Notes: generated by a model not told the origin, from the letters alone. A DNA stretch of 64,000 nucleotides from Massilia frigida (GCF_011682175.1 NZ_WHJG01000001.1:124001-188000), one strand, 5' to 3'. Shown: positions 52,108 to 61,786, counted from the first letter of the stretch. Numbers and translations: made by a program.

Positions 52108-52506
52108 ATGCTGTCCGCCCTGTCCCACCCCAAGCTGAGCGCCTGCCGCCGCCTGTTCCTGCGCAATTACGAAGTGATGATCAACATCGGCGTGCACGAC
52201 TTCGAGAAAAAGGGCGAGCAGCGCGTCCTGATCAACGTCGACCTGTACATCCCGCTGGCGCTGTCCACCCCCAAGGACGACCATCTGGGCGAAGTGGTCG
52301 ACTACGACTTCATGCGCGAAACCATCGCGCGCCGCATGGCGCAGGGCCACGTGCATTTGCAGGAGACCCTGTGCGACGACGTGGTGCGCGCGATGCTGGC
52401 GCACCCGAACGTGCACGCGGTGTGCGTGTCGACCATGAAGCCGGATGTGTATCCGGACTGCGAAGGCGTCGGCGTGGAAGTATTCCAGATCAAGGAAGCA
52501 GCATGA
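52108..52506 (+). CDS. folB: Dihydroneopterin aldolase/epimerase
   Basis: 132 residues. The core [31 protein letters not shown] and [15 protein letters not shown] match FolB, and the catalytic Tyr and Lys region is near the C-terminus ([19 protein letters not shown]). It converts dihydroneopterin to hydroxymethyl-dihydropterin in folate synthesis. The stop overlaps the ttcA start (ATGA). Confidence 0.93.
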   Translation: MLSALSHPKLSACRRLFLRNYEVMINIGVHDFEKKGEQRVLINVDLYIPLALSTPKDDHLGEVVDYDFMRETIARRMAQGHVHLQETLCDDVVRAMLAHPNVHAVCVSTMKPDVYPDCEGVGVEVFQIKEAA

Positions 52507-53405
52507 GCGAAGCGGACGTGATCGAGCGTAGCGGCGACAAGGTCGCCCACGAAAACCAGAAGCTGCACAAGCGCCTGTGCCGCCAGGTCGGCCAGGCCAT
52601 CGGCGACTTCAACATGATCGAAGATGGCGACAAGGTCATGGTGTGCCTGTCGGGCGGCAAGGACAGCTATGCGCTGCTCGATATTTTGCTGACCCTGCGC
52701 GAACGCGCGCCGATCCATTTCGAGATCATCGCCGTCAACCTGGACCAGAAGCAGCCGAACTTCCCGGCCGATATCTTGCCGGCCTATCTGACCAAACTGG
52801 GCGTGCCCTTCCACATCGAGAACCAGGATACCTACAGCATCGTCAAGCGCCTGATCCCCGAAGGGAAAACCACCTGTTCGCTGTGTTCGCGCCTGCGGCG
52901 CGGGATTTTGTACCGCGTGGCCGATGAACTGGGATGCAACAAGATCGCGCTGGGCCACCACCGCGACGACATCCTCGAGACCTTCTTCCTGAATATGTTC
53001 TTCGGCGGGAAGCTCAAGGCCATGCCGGCCAAGCTGGTGTCCGACGACGGCAAGCACATGGTGATCCGTCCGATGGCGTATGTGAAGGAAGCCGATTCGG
53101 AGCGCTACGCCGAGGTCAAGCAGTTCCCGATCATCCCGTGCGACCTGTGCGGCTCGCAGGAGAACCTGCAGCGCAAGCAGATCAAGAACCTGATGCGCGA
53201 GTGGGAGAAAAAATATCCGGGCCGGGTCGAAAGCATCTTCTCGTCGCTGTCCACCGTGGTGCCGTCGCATCTGATGGACCAGGATCTGTTCGGGTTCAAG
53301 GACATCAAGGCCGATGGCGTGGCCAGCCCGCTGGGCGATATCGCCTTCGATGAAGAACCATGTTCGACGCCGACCATGGGGACGATTCCGCTGCAGCCGA
53401 TGTGA
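52503..53405 (+). CDS. ttcA: tRNA 2-thiocytidine(32) synthetase TtcA
   Basis: 300 residues. PP loop SGGKDS at 50-55 and the first cluster cysteines CSLC (Cys125, Cys128), with a further Cys pair PCDLC near 216. [19 protein letters not shown] is characteristic. TtcA uses an iron-sulfur cluster and ATP to thiolate C32 of some tRNAs. ATG at 52503 overlaps the folB stop. Ends with a strong terminator. Confidence 0.97.
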   Translation: MSEADVIERSGDKVAHENQKLHKRLCRQVGQAIGDFNMIEDGDKVMVCLSGGKDSYALLDILLTLRERAPIHFEIIAVNLDQKQPNFPADILPAYLTKLGVPFHIENQDTYSIVKRLIPEGKTTCSLCSRLRRGILYRVADELGCNKIALGHHRDDILETFFLNMFFGGKLKAMPAKLVSDDGKHMVIRPMAYVKEADSERYAEVKQFPIIPCDLCGSQENLQRKQIKNLMREWEKKYPGRVESIFSSLSTVVPSHLMDQDLFGFKDIKADGVASPLGDIAFDEEPCSTPTMGTIPLQPM

Positions 53406-53423
53406 GGCTGGCGGTTTCAACCG

Positions 53424-53449
53424 AAAAGCCCGCTGCTGCGGGCTTTTTT
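53424..53449 (+). terminator. Rho-independent terminator after ttcA
   Basis: AAAAGCCCGC / GCGGGCTTTT with a 4-nt loop and a run of T to 53449, 19 bp past the ttcA stop. Confidence 0.95.
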
Positions 53450-53475
53450 ACGCCGGCGGCGCTCCGGCGTATGAT

Positions 53476-53557
53476 TCTATTCACGAATCTATTCACGAAT
53501 CCATTCATTTGGGTCAGTCTTCCCTATGACAGGGTGGCAAACGAATCTATTCACTCA
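53476..53557. repeat. TCTATTCAC repeats (candidate operator) before the hipA-like gene
   Basis: 12-bp unit TCTATTCACGAA repeated head to tail at 53476-53487 and 53488-53499, a partial copy (TCCATTCA) at 53500, and a fourth TCTATTCAC at 53546-53557, ending 11 bp before the ATG at 53569. HipA-type modules are often autoregulated, so this is a plausible binding array; no regulator gene is adjacent. Confidence 0.65.
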
Positions 53558-53568
53558 GCGCCGGCACC

Positions 53569-54916
53569 ATGGCTAAAAATGAGCGTATTGACAAGTTAAG
53601 GCGGCTGTTGCTGCGCGGCCCGGCCAACGCATCGGCGATCATGGATGCGTTAACGGTCAGCCAATCGACCCTGTCGCGCCTGTGGCAAGCCATGCCGGAT
53701 GGCGTTGCGCTGGGCGCGGGCAAGGCGCCGGTATGCGCTGCAACGCCAGGTACCCGGGGTTGCAGCCCCGCTACCCGTGTATTGCGTATCCGGAAAGGGC
53801 GTGGTGACCGTGATCGGCGCCCTGACTCCGCTTCAGGCAGGCTTTTGCGTGCTGACCCGGCCAGAAACGAAGGCTTCCACGCTGTACGCGGGCATGCCGT
53901 GGTTTCTCAGGGACTTGCGGCCGCACGGTTTTCTGGGCCGCTTCGAGCCGCGCAAACATCGCGACCTCGACCTGCCGGCCGCTATCCTCAGGTGGACCGA
54001 TGAGCATGTGCTTCAGTATCTCGCGCGGCGCAGCGAACACGCGGCCGGCAACCTCATTCTCGGGAACGAATCGTACGCCAGGTATGTCGCTGATCGCGGC
54101 AGGATGCGGGAGGCGCTTGTCCCGCAGGACAGGCGCGCCACGCTCTATCCGGTGATGGCCGAACAGGTGATGCAAGGCGAGCCGCCCGGTTCCCCGGCCG
54201 GCGGCGAACAGCCCAAATTTACAGCGGTAGTCGAGCGCAGCGAACAAGGGTTGATCGAGCATGTCATGGTGAAGTTTTCCCCACCTGTCGGCACGCCGGG
54301 CGGGCGCCGCTGGGGCGATTTGCTGGTGTGCGAGCATCTGGCGCTGGCCGTCCTCGCACGCAACAATATTGCTGCCGCGGCCACCTCGCTACTCGAGAGC
54401 GGAGAGCGGGTATTTCTTGAAGTGGTACGCATTGATCGGGGCGGACTCGAAGGACGCCGGCCGATGGCGACGTTCGAGGCATTCGATGGCGAAGTGGGCA
54501 TGCTCGATCAACCCTGGACCGCCGTGGCACGCGAACTGGGGCGCATGGGCGATCTTCCCGAGGACGACGTGGCCACGGTGGCGATGCTCGATCTGTACGG
54601 GACGCTGATCGGCAATACGGACAGGCATCACGGGAATATCGCCGTGTCGTGGACAGCGGACGGCAAGCGCCGCCTGGTCGAGGCCTACGACATGCTGCCG
54701 ATGCTGTACCGCCCGAGCGTGCACGGCGAAGTGACCGATCGTGAATGGGTGCCGCATCTGGGATCCCGGCTCGATTTGCGGCACCTTCGGGCTTGCTGTC
54801 GCATGGCGCTCGAGTTCTGGGAAAACGTCATGAGTGATCCTCGCATTTCCGGAGAATTCAAAACAGACGTCGCCCGCCCGCACTTGAACACAGTGCGTCA
54901 ACTTGACCCCACCTAA
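53569..54916 (+). pseudogene. HipA-family Ser/Thr kinase, YjjJ-type, with a frameshift near 53725
   Basis: The frame from 53569 gives a winged-helix start (RIDKLRRLLLRGPANASAIMDALTVSQSTLSRLW), as in YjjJ (HipH), up to LGAGKA. The rest of the protein continues in the next frame (RRYALQRQVPGVAAPLPVYCVSGKG...). Joining them needs the removal of one base within GCGCCGG at about 53726-53731. The kinase part looks intact: PKFTAVVERS, ATP-lysine in MVKFSPP, catalytic loop GNTDRHHGN, metal site in AYDMLPMLY. It is about 445 residues when joined. Either the gene is broken, the base is a sequencing error, or the 405-residue frame starting at 53699 is made alone. YjjJ has no HipB partner in most genomes. 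Confidence 0.72.
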
Positions 54917-54943
54917 ACCACGATGAGGCCCGGACCGACCGCC

Positions 54944-56704
54944 TTACGGCGCCAGCGCCGTGCGCAGCACCGGATACAGGTTCAGGCGCTCGTCATACGA
55001 GGCGTGGCGCCTGGCGAAAAACTCCAGGCGCGCATGCGGGTTCTTGGCGAATGCCGGATCGCCGTCGACCTTGGCCTTGAACGCGGCGGCCAGCGCGGGG
55101 TCGGCCGCCATCATCTCGCGCGCGACATCCTCGGCCACATAGTCTTCCATGTATTCCTTGCGCTCGAACGCGGTGTTGAACATCCCCCACTGCACCAGCG
55201 AATCCGGACCGGCCGGCTCGAACAGGGCGATCACCAGGCGCGCCTTGGCTTGCGCCACTGGCACGAACAGCGCGCCCTTCTCCAGCGCGCGCGGCTCCGT
55301 TTTCCACGCGCCCTGCAAGGTCACGCGCTGGTGCGATTCGAGCGAGGCCGGTGCGTACGTTACCTTCTCGGCGCGGAAGGTCTCCACATCCGCCGTCGGC
55401 TGCGCCGCGCCCAAGGTACGGTAGCTGATGCCGTGCTGGCCCAGCTTACGCGCCACCATCGCCGCATGCGCGGCCGGCACGATGTAGCCGGCCTTGGGCG
55501 CGGTCGCCATCACGTCGGGCAGAATCTCGTCGCGCAGCGGCACGGTCCAGATTTGCGGTTTGGTTTCGTCGTAGCGCGTCATCAGCGCACCCGACACGTC
55601 CGACGGCGTGCGCGTGTACGCGTAGCCACGGAAGTCGATCATGCGCACCTTGTCGGTGGCCTTGTAGGTGAGCGGCAGCTCGGTGCCGCCCAGCCGCGCC
55701 GCGCGCGCATCGGCTTCGCGCGCCACCGTTTGCCACGCCTTGCCATGCTGCGCCACCTGGTCCAGCACCGACACCACCGAGTTGCGCGTGATGCGCACGC
55801 GGGTCGGGTAGTCCTTCCACGAATGGGTCTCGACCAGCATGCAGATCCGGTTGCGCAAGGCAAAATAGCCGGTTGAAAAGCGCGGGTCCGAGACGCCGTC
55901 GGCAAAGCCCGAGGCCGGATTGTCATCCTCGGCAAACGACATGTAGAACGGCTGCGGCAGGGAGCCCAGCTTGGCAATATCGGCCAGCACGCCGCTGCGC
56001 AGCGCCAGCCCGGCCTTGCGGAATTCGGCGTCGGCCGAATGCACCGGTTCCACCTGGATCGAAATATCGTGCTCGAACTTGGCGCCGTCGGTCACGTGCA
56101 GGTCGACATAGACCAGCGGATCCCAGGCGTTCACCAGCGCCAGCATGGCCTGCATTTCGATGGAGTCGGCCTTGGCGTAATCGCGGTTCAGGTTGAAGTT
56201 CTGGCCAGTGGTACGCCAGCCCATTTCGACCGGGCCGCGCTGGTTGGGGCGGTTCCACTGCTTGAAGCGCTCGTGGCCGTCGACATTGAAGACCGGGACG
56301 AACAGCAGCACCTGCTTGTCCAGCGCACCAGGCGCGGCGCGGTTTTCCAGCACCTCGCGCAGCGCCAGGAAGCCGGCGTCCTTGCCATCGATCTCGCCCG
56401 CGTGGATGCCGCCCTGGACCAGCACCACGGGGATGGCGCGCGCCGCCGCGGCCTGCGCCGTCATTGCGCCAGTGCGCGTGACCACCAGCGCCTGCATCGG
56501 CCGCCCTTCCGGCGTGCGTCCGAACTCGATGCACTTGACCTGCTTGGGATACGCTTTCTGGAACGCTGAGCAGAGCGCAATGACTTCGTCGTAGCGCCCG
56601 GTTTTCTGGAACTGCGAGCGCTCCGCGACGGTGCTCAGGTCGGGGGCGGCGTGGGACAGGGGTACGGCGGACAGCAGGGCAAGCAGCAGCGCAGAACGGA
56701 TCAT
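54944..56704 (-). CDS. Secreted M14 zinc carboxypeptidase
   Basis: 586 residues. Signal peptide MIRSALLLALLSAVPLSHA; M14 domain from about 30: IEFGRTPEGRPM, the zinc motif QGGIHAGEIDGKDAG (His-x-x-Glu), substrate Arg/Asn region FNLNRDYAKAD, the third ligand in VYVDLHVTDGAKFEHD, and the Glu of LVETHSWKDYPTRV. A C-terminal beta-rich domain of about 230 residues follows. M14 enzymes remove C-terminal residues or process cell-wall peptides; this longer, fused form is common in Gram-negatives. ATG 56704 has GGAG at 8 nt. It faces the frameshifted HipA gene. Confidence 0.86.
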   Translation of the reverse strand: MIRSALLLALLSAVPLSHAAPDLSTVAERSQFQKTGRYDEVIALCSAFQKAYPKQVKCIEFGRTPEGRPMQALVVTRTGAMTAQAAAARAIPVVLVQGGIHAGEIDGKDAGFLALREVLENRAAPGALDKQVLLFVPVFNVDGHERFKQWNRPNQRGPVEMGWRTTGQNFNLNRDYAKADSIEMQAMLALVNAWDPLVYVDLHVTDGAKFEHDISIQVEPVHSADAEFRKAGLALRSGVLADIAKLGSLPQPFYMSFAEDDNPASGFADGVSDPRFSTGYFALRNRICMLVETHSWKDYPTRVRITRNSVVSVLDQVAQHGKAWQTVAREADARAARLGGTELPLTYKATDKVRMIDFRGYAYTRTPSDVSGALMTRYDETKPQIWTVPLRDEILPDVMATAPKAGYIVPAAHAAMVARKLGQHGISYRTLGAAQPTADVETFRAEKVTYAPASLESHQRVTLQGAWKTEPRALEKGALFVPVAQAKARLVIALFEPAGPDSLVQWGMFNTAFERKEYMEDYVAEDVAREMMAADPALAAAFKAKVDGDPAFAKNPHARLEFFARRHASYDERLNLYPVLRTALAP

Positions 56705-56799
56705 CGGTAAAGCTCCGGCAAAGTTGTCAATACGGGGCGCACGGTGCGCGAACCGAAAATTATAGTCGGCTTTGCGCGCCCCCGTATTGGCAGTGGTGC

Positions 56800-59700
56800 T
56801 TATGCCTTGAAGTACGGCCGCTCCGATATGAACAGCAGGCGCTTGACCGCCACGCGCCATTCGGCCGGCGCCTTCTCGCCCAACAGCACCAGTCCGGCGC
56901 TGTAGACTTGGGCGAGCGCCTCCGGATCGCCGGTCTCGAGCCGGCGTTCGGCCACACGCGGGTCCTGGCCGGCGGCGATGCTGTCGAAGAAGGCCAGCAT
57001 TTTCTCCTGGTAGGGCCCTGCAACAGTGCGCGTCGCTTCACGGTAAGGCCCTGCGTCGTAGCCATGCCTGGTCGCCAGCGCCAGTCCGACCCAGATGGTG
57101 CCCGCGTCCATGTCTTGCCCAAACGGCAGTGCCATGGCGCGTTTGATCAAGCCGGCATCGGCGCCGTCCGAGGCGGCCGCCAGGCGCAGGATGTGCATCG
57201 CGCGCGCCGGATCGAGCGCGGGCATATCGCTTGCCTCGTTGAGGCGCCCGGTTGACAACACCCGGTATGCCCGCAACGGCGAATCTTCCGCCTGCGCTCC
57301 CTTCTCGACCTCCAGCAGGTACTGCAGACGGCGCGACTTGTTTTCCAGTTCGGCCAGATCGGCACCCGGGTCCAGCATGCGCCGCACGCGCGCCAGGTTG
57401 ATGGCCGCGTCGTCGGCCATGGCAGGAACGGTGCGCACCAGTTGTTCCAGCGCGGGCACCGCGCCGGCGAAGTCCTTGGCCTGCATCTTGTCGAACGCGC
57501 TCCAGCGCGCCAGCCACGCGTTCCCGGGCCAGCGCTCGCGCGCCTGCGCCATCTCGCGTTTTACGATGGCGCCTTTGTCGCGGCAGCGCAGCGCGAGGTA
57601 TCTGAGATCGCCATCATCAAGCTGCGCAGCCGATTGCGCAGCCAGTTCAGCACACAGGGCAGGCTTGCGCGCGGCGCTGGCTTCGTCCATGTCGATGCGG
57701 CGCAGGAGCACGTCGCGTGGAGCGTTTTTCAGGCGTTCCTCCAAAACGGAGCCAAACTCCGGGAACCTGCGCGCATACGCCAGCCAGGTTTCGGCGTCCA
57801 CCGTAGCTAGGTCGTCCCAGCGCGCGTGCATCATGCCGAGGTGCTTGGCCTGGGCCTCGTCGGTGAGCAGCGCAAGCTGCGCTTGCGGGGCCGCGTCGGC
57901 CATGCCGTCCAACACGCTGCGCGCACTCCTGCCGCCCTTGCCGGAGATGGATTGCGGTGGCTTGGCGAACAGGAAGTCGACGTCGGTGTCGATCCAGCGC
58001 GGCGCACCGAGTACGGTCTCTGGAACCGGATTGGCGTGGCCGTAAGTGGCTACCCAGCGCACCAGCGGCGCGGCCGAGGCCACGTTGTAGACCGGATGCC
58101 CGCCACGCTGTGAAACGGCATCGAAGATTTCGATCGGGCGCCCGTCGGCGCTACGCGTCTCGACATGGTGCTTGCCCAGCATCGGCACGCTCAGCTCCCG
58201 GTGCGCATGCGCCGGCACGCCCATCAGCTTGCCGTCGATATTCACGTTGACCGGCGCACCAAGGCCGTTGTACACCGTGATCACCGGATCGCTGCCGAAG
58301 GCCGACACGCCGCCTTTGGTGAACGAGCCGGCGCTCAGGACCGCGATCACGATCGACGCGGCGACCAGCAGGCGCGCGCCACCCGGCACGGCGCCGTCGG
58401 CCCGTTGGAAGCGCGCCCACCAGTCGAGTTCCTGTTGGCGCTTACGTTCGGCTCCCACCAGCAGCAAGGGGTACGAGGGCGGCACCTGCGATGGCAGCGG
58501 CGCAGCCACCATCGCTTCGTCGCCGCGCGAACAGCGCACGACCATGGTTTCGGTGACCAGCAATTCTTCGAGGGCATCTGCATGCAGCATGTCGAGCCAG
58601 CCAGACAGGGCGTTACTCCAGGCTTCGGAGTCGCGCATGAATTCGTTGATGTTCTCCGCGTGGGGCGGCGCCATCGAGTAGCCGCCCAGGGCCCTGCGCC
58701 AGTCGGTCTTCAGGCCGAGGCGCTGGCCGAAGCGCGGGTCGATGTGCACAAACGCTGATTCGCGGTGGATCTGGTCCATCACGTTATACAACTCGGCACC
58801 CTGCCTGACCACGCGTGCGACGCCGTCGGCGGTCACGCGGCGCACCGCCGTGACGACCGCCGCTGCGTTATTGAGCATACCTTGCGCATCGTGCATGTCG
58901 GCCAGGCGGTGTTCGGCGTAGTGCACCAGCGCTAACAGGCCGTCGAGATAGGCTTCCCAGCCGCCACCCAACTGGCGCGCCATGTTCTGGTGCCAGCTGC
59001 GGCACAGCCAGTCGTGCCGGTGCAGGCGCGCGTTGACTTCCTCGATTTCCGCGCGCACCCGCTCCAGCGCGGCGGGCAGCTGCTTCTTGCTGAATTCTTC
59101 ACCGCGCAGGCGCACCACACCCCCGGGCGCGGTCAGGTGGCCGGCGATGAGGGCGTCGAGCTGTCCGCGCTCGTCCTGCAGGGTGCGCAGCAGCTGCACG
59201 TCGTCCGTCAACGTGGCTGGGTACAGGCTCGCCAGCGTGTCCGGCGCGGCGGCGTAATGCCCGTCGCGCAGTTGCGACAAAGCCGACGCATGGCGGGTCA
59301 GCGGGCGGCCGAAATAGACGCCGCAGTAGCGGCGGTTGTACTGTTCGCGCTGGAACGGAAGCGCCAGCGTCTTGAGCGACTCTTCCAGGTCGACCGGCGT
59401 GGACCGGCTGTCGCCGAGCAAGCTACGCGTCATCTGTTCGCGCAGTGCGGATGGCTGCTCGAAGATCGTCCAGGCACTGGCCGGGTCGATTGGGGCCGCC
59501 ACGTAAATGCGCTTGGCGTTCGCTTCGCGTTCGTGATTGAGCGGGTGGGTCCGCCACATTTTGGACGGCTGCGCCAGTTCGGCCTTGAACACGCGGTGCG
59601 CTTCGCGGCCTTGCTCGGGCAGCGGCGGCACCTCGGCGTAAGTGCGGTCGTTGAGGATGCTGCTCATGCGCTGCAGCAGGTGAGTCTGGACCGTGAACGC

Positions 59701-60621
59701 GTCGCGCGTGGTGCGCCCGGTGGCGTGTTCACGGTGGATGAACGACAGCGCGCGCGCCCAGACGTCGTCCGCGCCACGGGTGCGGTGCAGCGCGTGGATC
59801 AGGGCGTCGCTGCCGGTGAGCGACACAGCCACCAGGTCAGCCTGCATTTCCATCTCGCGCGACAGGGCGCGCTGCATCACCACCACCCGGAACACGGAGT
59901 CGACCAGCGAACGGATCGACCAGATGATCACCTGCAGCACGCCGACCGCCATGGCCAGGCGGAAGTCGATCCGGCCCACGCCGGCCAGGAACTCGTCGAA
60001 CTTGTCGCGCCGCGTGACCATGTGGCCGGCGATCTGCTGGGCCACGTAGACCCAGCGCCCGACCGCCATCGAACGCTGCGCGAAATGGCCGAATTCGTGC
60101 GCCAGCACGGCGCGCAGTTCGCCGCGCGAGAGCGTGTTCACCAGCGGCAGGCCGATTTCCAGATTCTTCTTGGACGGGAAAATCAGGTTGAACAGCGACA
60201 GGTCGTAGAACACCGCGGCATTTACCCTGGCCGACAGGAACACCTTGTGCGGACGCGGCGCGCCGGCGGCGTCGGCCAGCTCGAACAGATAGGCGAACAG
60301 GCGCGGCTGCTCACTGGCGGTGACCTCGTGCAAGTCCTCGAACTTGGCGTTACGCACCGAGAAGATCGCCTTGAGCATCAGCACGCCGATGAACAGCGAA
60401 CAGGCGGCCATGATGTAGGCGAAAATGCCCAGGTCGCTGCCGGCGCCGTCGACGAAGACTTGCCACGGGGTGTACATGAACCAGCCGGCCAGACCGCAGT
60501 ACAGCGCGACGAACAGCAGCAAGCCGGCCACCGCGAGGCGCGCGCTGTTCTTGTAGGCGCGGCTCGGGGCGGTCAGGCGGGCCGCCAGTTCCGGGGACGG
60601 GGCGTTGATCGGGGCGTTGAT
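56800..60621 (-). CDS. Large M48-type (Ste24/HtpX-like) membrane metalloprotease with C-terminal helical region; probable ATC start
   Basis: 1273 residues. Two TM segments (about 28-48 and 64-85), then the M48 zinc motif HEFGH at 175-179 and the third ligand Glu in LSREMEMQADLVAVSLTG; another TM segment lies near 790. The C-terminal 400 residues are helical. No in-frame ATG, GTG or TTG lies near the expected start. ATC at 60621 has a perfect AGGAG at 6 nt and gives (M)NAPINAPSPELAARL. An in-frame TTG 60 codons upstream would read through the AT-rich spacer and has no ribosome site, so ATC, or an ATG misread, is the best choice. M48 peptidases guard inner-membrane or lipoprotein quality; the substrate is unknown. 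Confidence 0.8.
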   Translation of the reverse strand: MNAPINAPSPELAARLTAPSRAYKNSARLAVAGLLLFVALYCGLAGWFMYTPWQVFVDGAGSDLGIFAYIMAACSLFIGVLMLKAIFSVRNAKFEDLHEVTASEQPRLFAYLFELADAAGAPRPHKVFLSARVNAAVFYDLSLFNLIFPSKKNLEIGLPLVNTLSRGELRAVLAHEFGHFAQRSMAVGRWVYVAQQIAGHMVTRRDKFDEFLAGVGRIDFRLAMAVGVLQVIIWSIRSLVDSVFRVVVMQRALSREMEMQADLVAVSLTGSDALIHALHRTRGADDVWARALSFIHREHATGRTTRDAFTVQTHLLQRMSSILNDRTYAEVPPLPEQGREAHRVFKAELAQPSKMWRTHPLNHEREANAKRIYVAAPIDPASAWTIFEQPSALREQMTRSLLGDSRSTPVDLEESLKTLALPFQREQYNRRYCGVYFGRPLTRHASALSQLRDGHYAAAPDTLASLYPATLTDDVQLLRTLQDERGQLDALIAGHLTAPGGVVRLRGEEFSKKQLPAALERVRAEIEEVNARLHRHDWLCRSWHQNMARQLGGGWEAYLDGLLALVHYAEHRLADMHDAQGMLNNAAAVVTAVRRVTADGVARVVRQGAELYNVMDQIHRESAFVHIDPRFGQRLGLKTDWRRALGGYSMAPPHAENINEFMRDSEAWSNALSGWLDMLHADALEELLVTETMVVRCSRGDEAMVAAPLPSQVPPSYPLLLVGAERKRQQELDWWARFQRADGAVPGGARLLVAASIVIAVLSAGSFTKGGVSAFGSDPVITVYNGLGAPVNVNIDGKLMGVPAHAHRELSVPMLGKHHVETRSADGRPIEIFDAVSQRGGHPVYNVASAAPLVRWVATYGHANPVPETVLGAPRWIDTDVDFLFAKPPQSISGKGGRSARSVLDGMADAAPQAQLALLTDEAQAKHLGMMHARWDDLATVDAETWLAYARRFPEFGSVLEERLKNAPRDVLLRRIDMDEASAARKPALCAELAAQSAAQLDDGDLRYLALRCRDKGAIVKREMAQARERWPGNAWLARWSAFDKMQAKDFAGAVPALEQLVRTVPAMADDAAINLARVRRMLDPGADLAELENKSRRLQYLLEVEKGAQAEDSPLRAYRVLSTGRLNEASDMPALDPARAMHILRLAAASDGADAGLIKRAMALPFGQDMDAGTIWVGLALATRHGYDAGPYREATRTVAGPYQEKMLAFFDSIAAGQDPRVAERRLETGDPEALAQVYSAGLVLLGEKAPAEWRVAVKRLLFISERPYFKA

Positions 60622-60812
60622 GGCAGTCTCCTGGCGTTGAGGACGGTGTAAAGATGCAAAACATTCAATTTTAAAGGACAAATGCTCGAGGAATTTGTCT
60701 AGACGCAATATATATGCACAAAAAGCAACATAAGACGTACGCTGCCTTGCGGCATATTTTGTTAATCTGATCACATTGCCGGCAAGCGTCGGCTTACACA
60801 AGGAAATACAAG

Positions 60813-61208
60813 ATGACGACCGAACTGATGATCCTGGGATGGACCCTGGTGCTGGCGGTGGTGCAGATCATGCTGACCAGCGCGTTCCGGAACAGGGAAA
60901 CCGGGATGGAGTACAACATGGGTCCGCGCGATGGCGGGGCGCCGCCGCCGCGGCCGGTGACGGCGCGTCTTCAGCGGGCCCAGGCCAATCTGTTCGAGAC
61001 GCTGCCGCTGTTTGCGGCGGCCGTCCTGATTGCGCATGTGGGCGGGCGCGAGGGCGCCCTGACCTTGTGGGGCGCCTGGGCTTACCTGGTCGCGCGCGTG
61101 GTGTACGTGCCGCTGTACGCGGCCGGCATTCCGGTGCTGCGCTCGATTGTGTGGACGGTGTCGATGGTGGGGCTGGGGATGATGCTGGTGGCGATCTTGC
61201 TGCCGTAA
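60813..61208 (+). CDS. MAPEG-family membrane protein
   Basis: 131 residues with four TM segments. MILGWTLVLAVVQIML at the start, then a loop (GMEYNMGPRDGG), RLQRAQANLFETLPLFAAAVLIAH with the MAPEG signature RxxxAxxNxxE, and ARVVYVPLYAAGIPVLRSIVW. Eukaryotic members are microsomal glutathione transferases and eicosanoid enzymes; the bacterial role is mostly unknown. AAGGAA precedes the ATG. It is divergent from the M48 gene. Confidence 0.88.
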   Translation: MTTELMILGWTLVLAVVQIMLTSAFRNRETGMEYNMGPRDGGAPPPRPVTARLQRAQANLFETLPLFAAAVLIAHVGGREGALTLWGAWAYLVARVVYVPLYAAGIPVLRSIVWTVSMVGLGMMLVAILLP

Positions 61209-61230
61209 GGTCCCTGCGTCGACCCCGGTT

Positions 61231-61632
61231 TTACACCAGGTCCATCGTGTACTCAAGCTCGTAGTAATGTTTGCTGTCGACGATGTCGAGCTTGAACTTA
61301 CCCTGGATGCCGGCCAGCCCCTCGGTCCCCGATCCGGGCACGATGCTGATCGACAGGTGGCTGGCGCCCGCATGCATGGTGCCTGCGTGCTGCAGCGCGA
61401 AGCTGCCGCTCATGCCGTCCAGCGTGCCGGTCACATGTTCGATGGCCACGTACCCCGCCGAACCGGCGGCGGGATTGCCGGCCGACAGCATCTCGCCCTG
61501 GCCAATGCCGATCAAATCGCCGCTGTAGTATTTATCGATCAGCATTCGCCCCAGAGAGACGCGGCCCGCCCCCTCCCCGGATGGCGGCGCTTGCATGGTG
61601 ATCTCGAAGGTTCCCTTGGCGGTGATGAACAT
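61231..61632 (-). CDS. DUF3224 domain protein
   Basis: 133 residues, all-beta. GTFEITMQAPP at the start, the middle EHVTGTLDGMSGSFALQHAGTM and the end VPGSGTEGLAGIQGKFKLDI follow DUF3224, a lipocalin-like barrel of unknown function found in many bacteria. No signal peptide. It lies convergent to the MAPEG gene. Confidence 0.85.
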   Translation of the reverse strand: MFITAKGTFEITMQAPPSGEGAGRVSLGRMLIDKYYSGDLIGIGQGEMLSAGNPAAGSAGYVAIEHVTGTLDGMSGSFALQHAGTMHAGASHLSISIVPGSGTEGLAGIQGKFKLDIVDSKHYYELEYTMDLV

Positions 61633-61677
61633 GGTCGTCTGGCCTCGTCAATTGCGAAGCCCCCATGATACCCCGGA

Positions 61678-61708
61678 TAAAAAATGGCCCGCTCGGAGGC
61701 GGGCCATT
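61678..61708 (-). terminator. Intrinsic terminator of the indolepyruvate oxidoreductase gene
   Basis: Stem AATGGCCCGC / GCGGGCCATT with a 6-nt loop (61683-61708), followed on the minus strand by a T-run (complement of the A-run ending at 61683). It lies beyond the 15-bp repeats that follow the stop. Confidence 0.9.
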
Positions 61709-61741
61709 CATCTGACACTAACAGGTGTTACGCCACCGGCC

Positions 61742-61786
61742 TACGCGACCCGGTCTTACGCGACCCGGTCTTACGCGACCCGGTCT
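61742..61786. repeat. 15-bp tandem repeat spanning the oxidoreductase stop
   Basis: Three exact copies of TACGCGACCCGGTCT (61742-61786). The unit closely resembles the native 3' end of the gene (TACGCAACCCGATGG at its stop), and each copy carries a stop codon (TAA) in the minus-strand frame, so it looks like a duplicated stop-codon region. Confidence 0.88.

Noticed and set aside
60622-60801. 60-residue N-terminal extension of the M48 protein from a TTG at 60801
   Set aside because: It would cross an AT-rich promoter-like spacer and lacks a ribosome site; no family feature lies in it.
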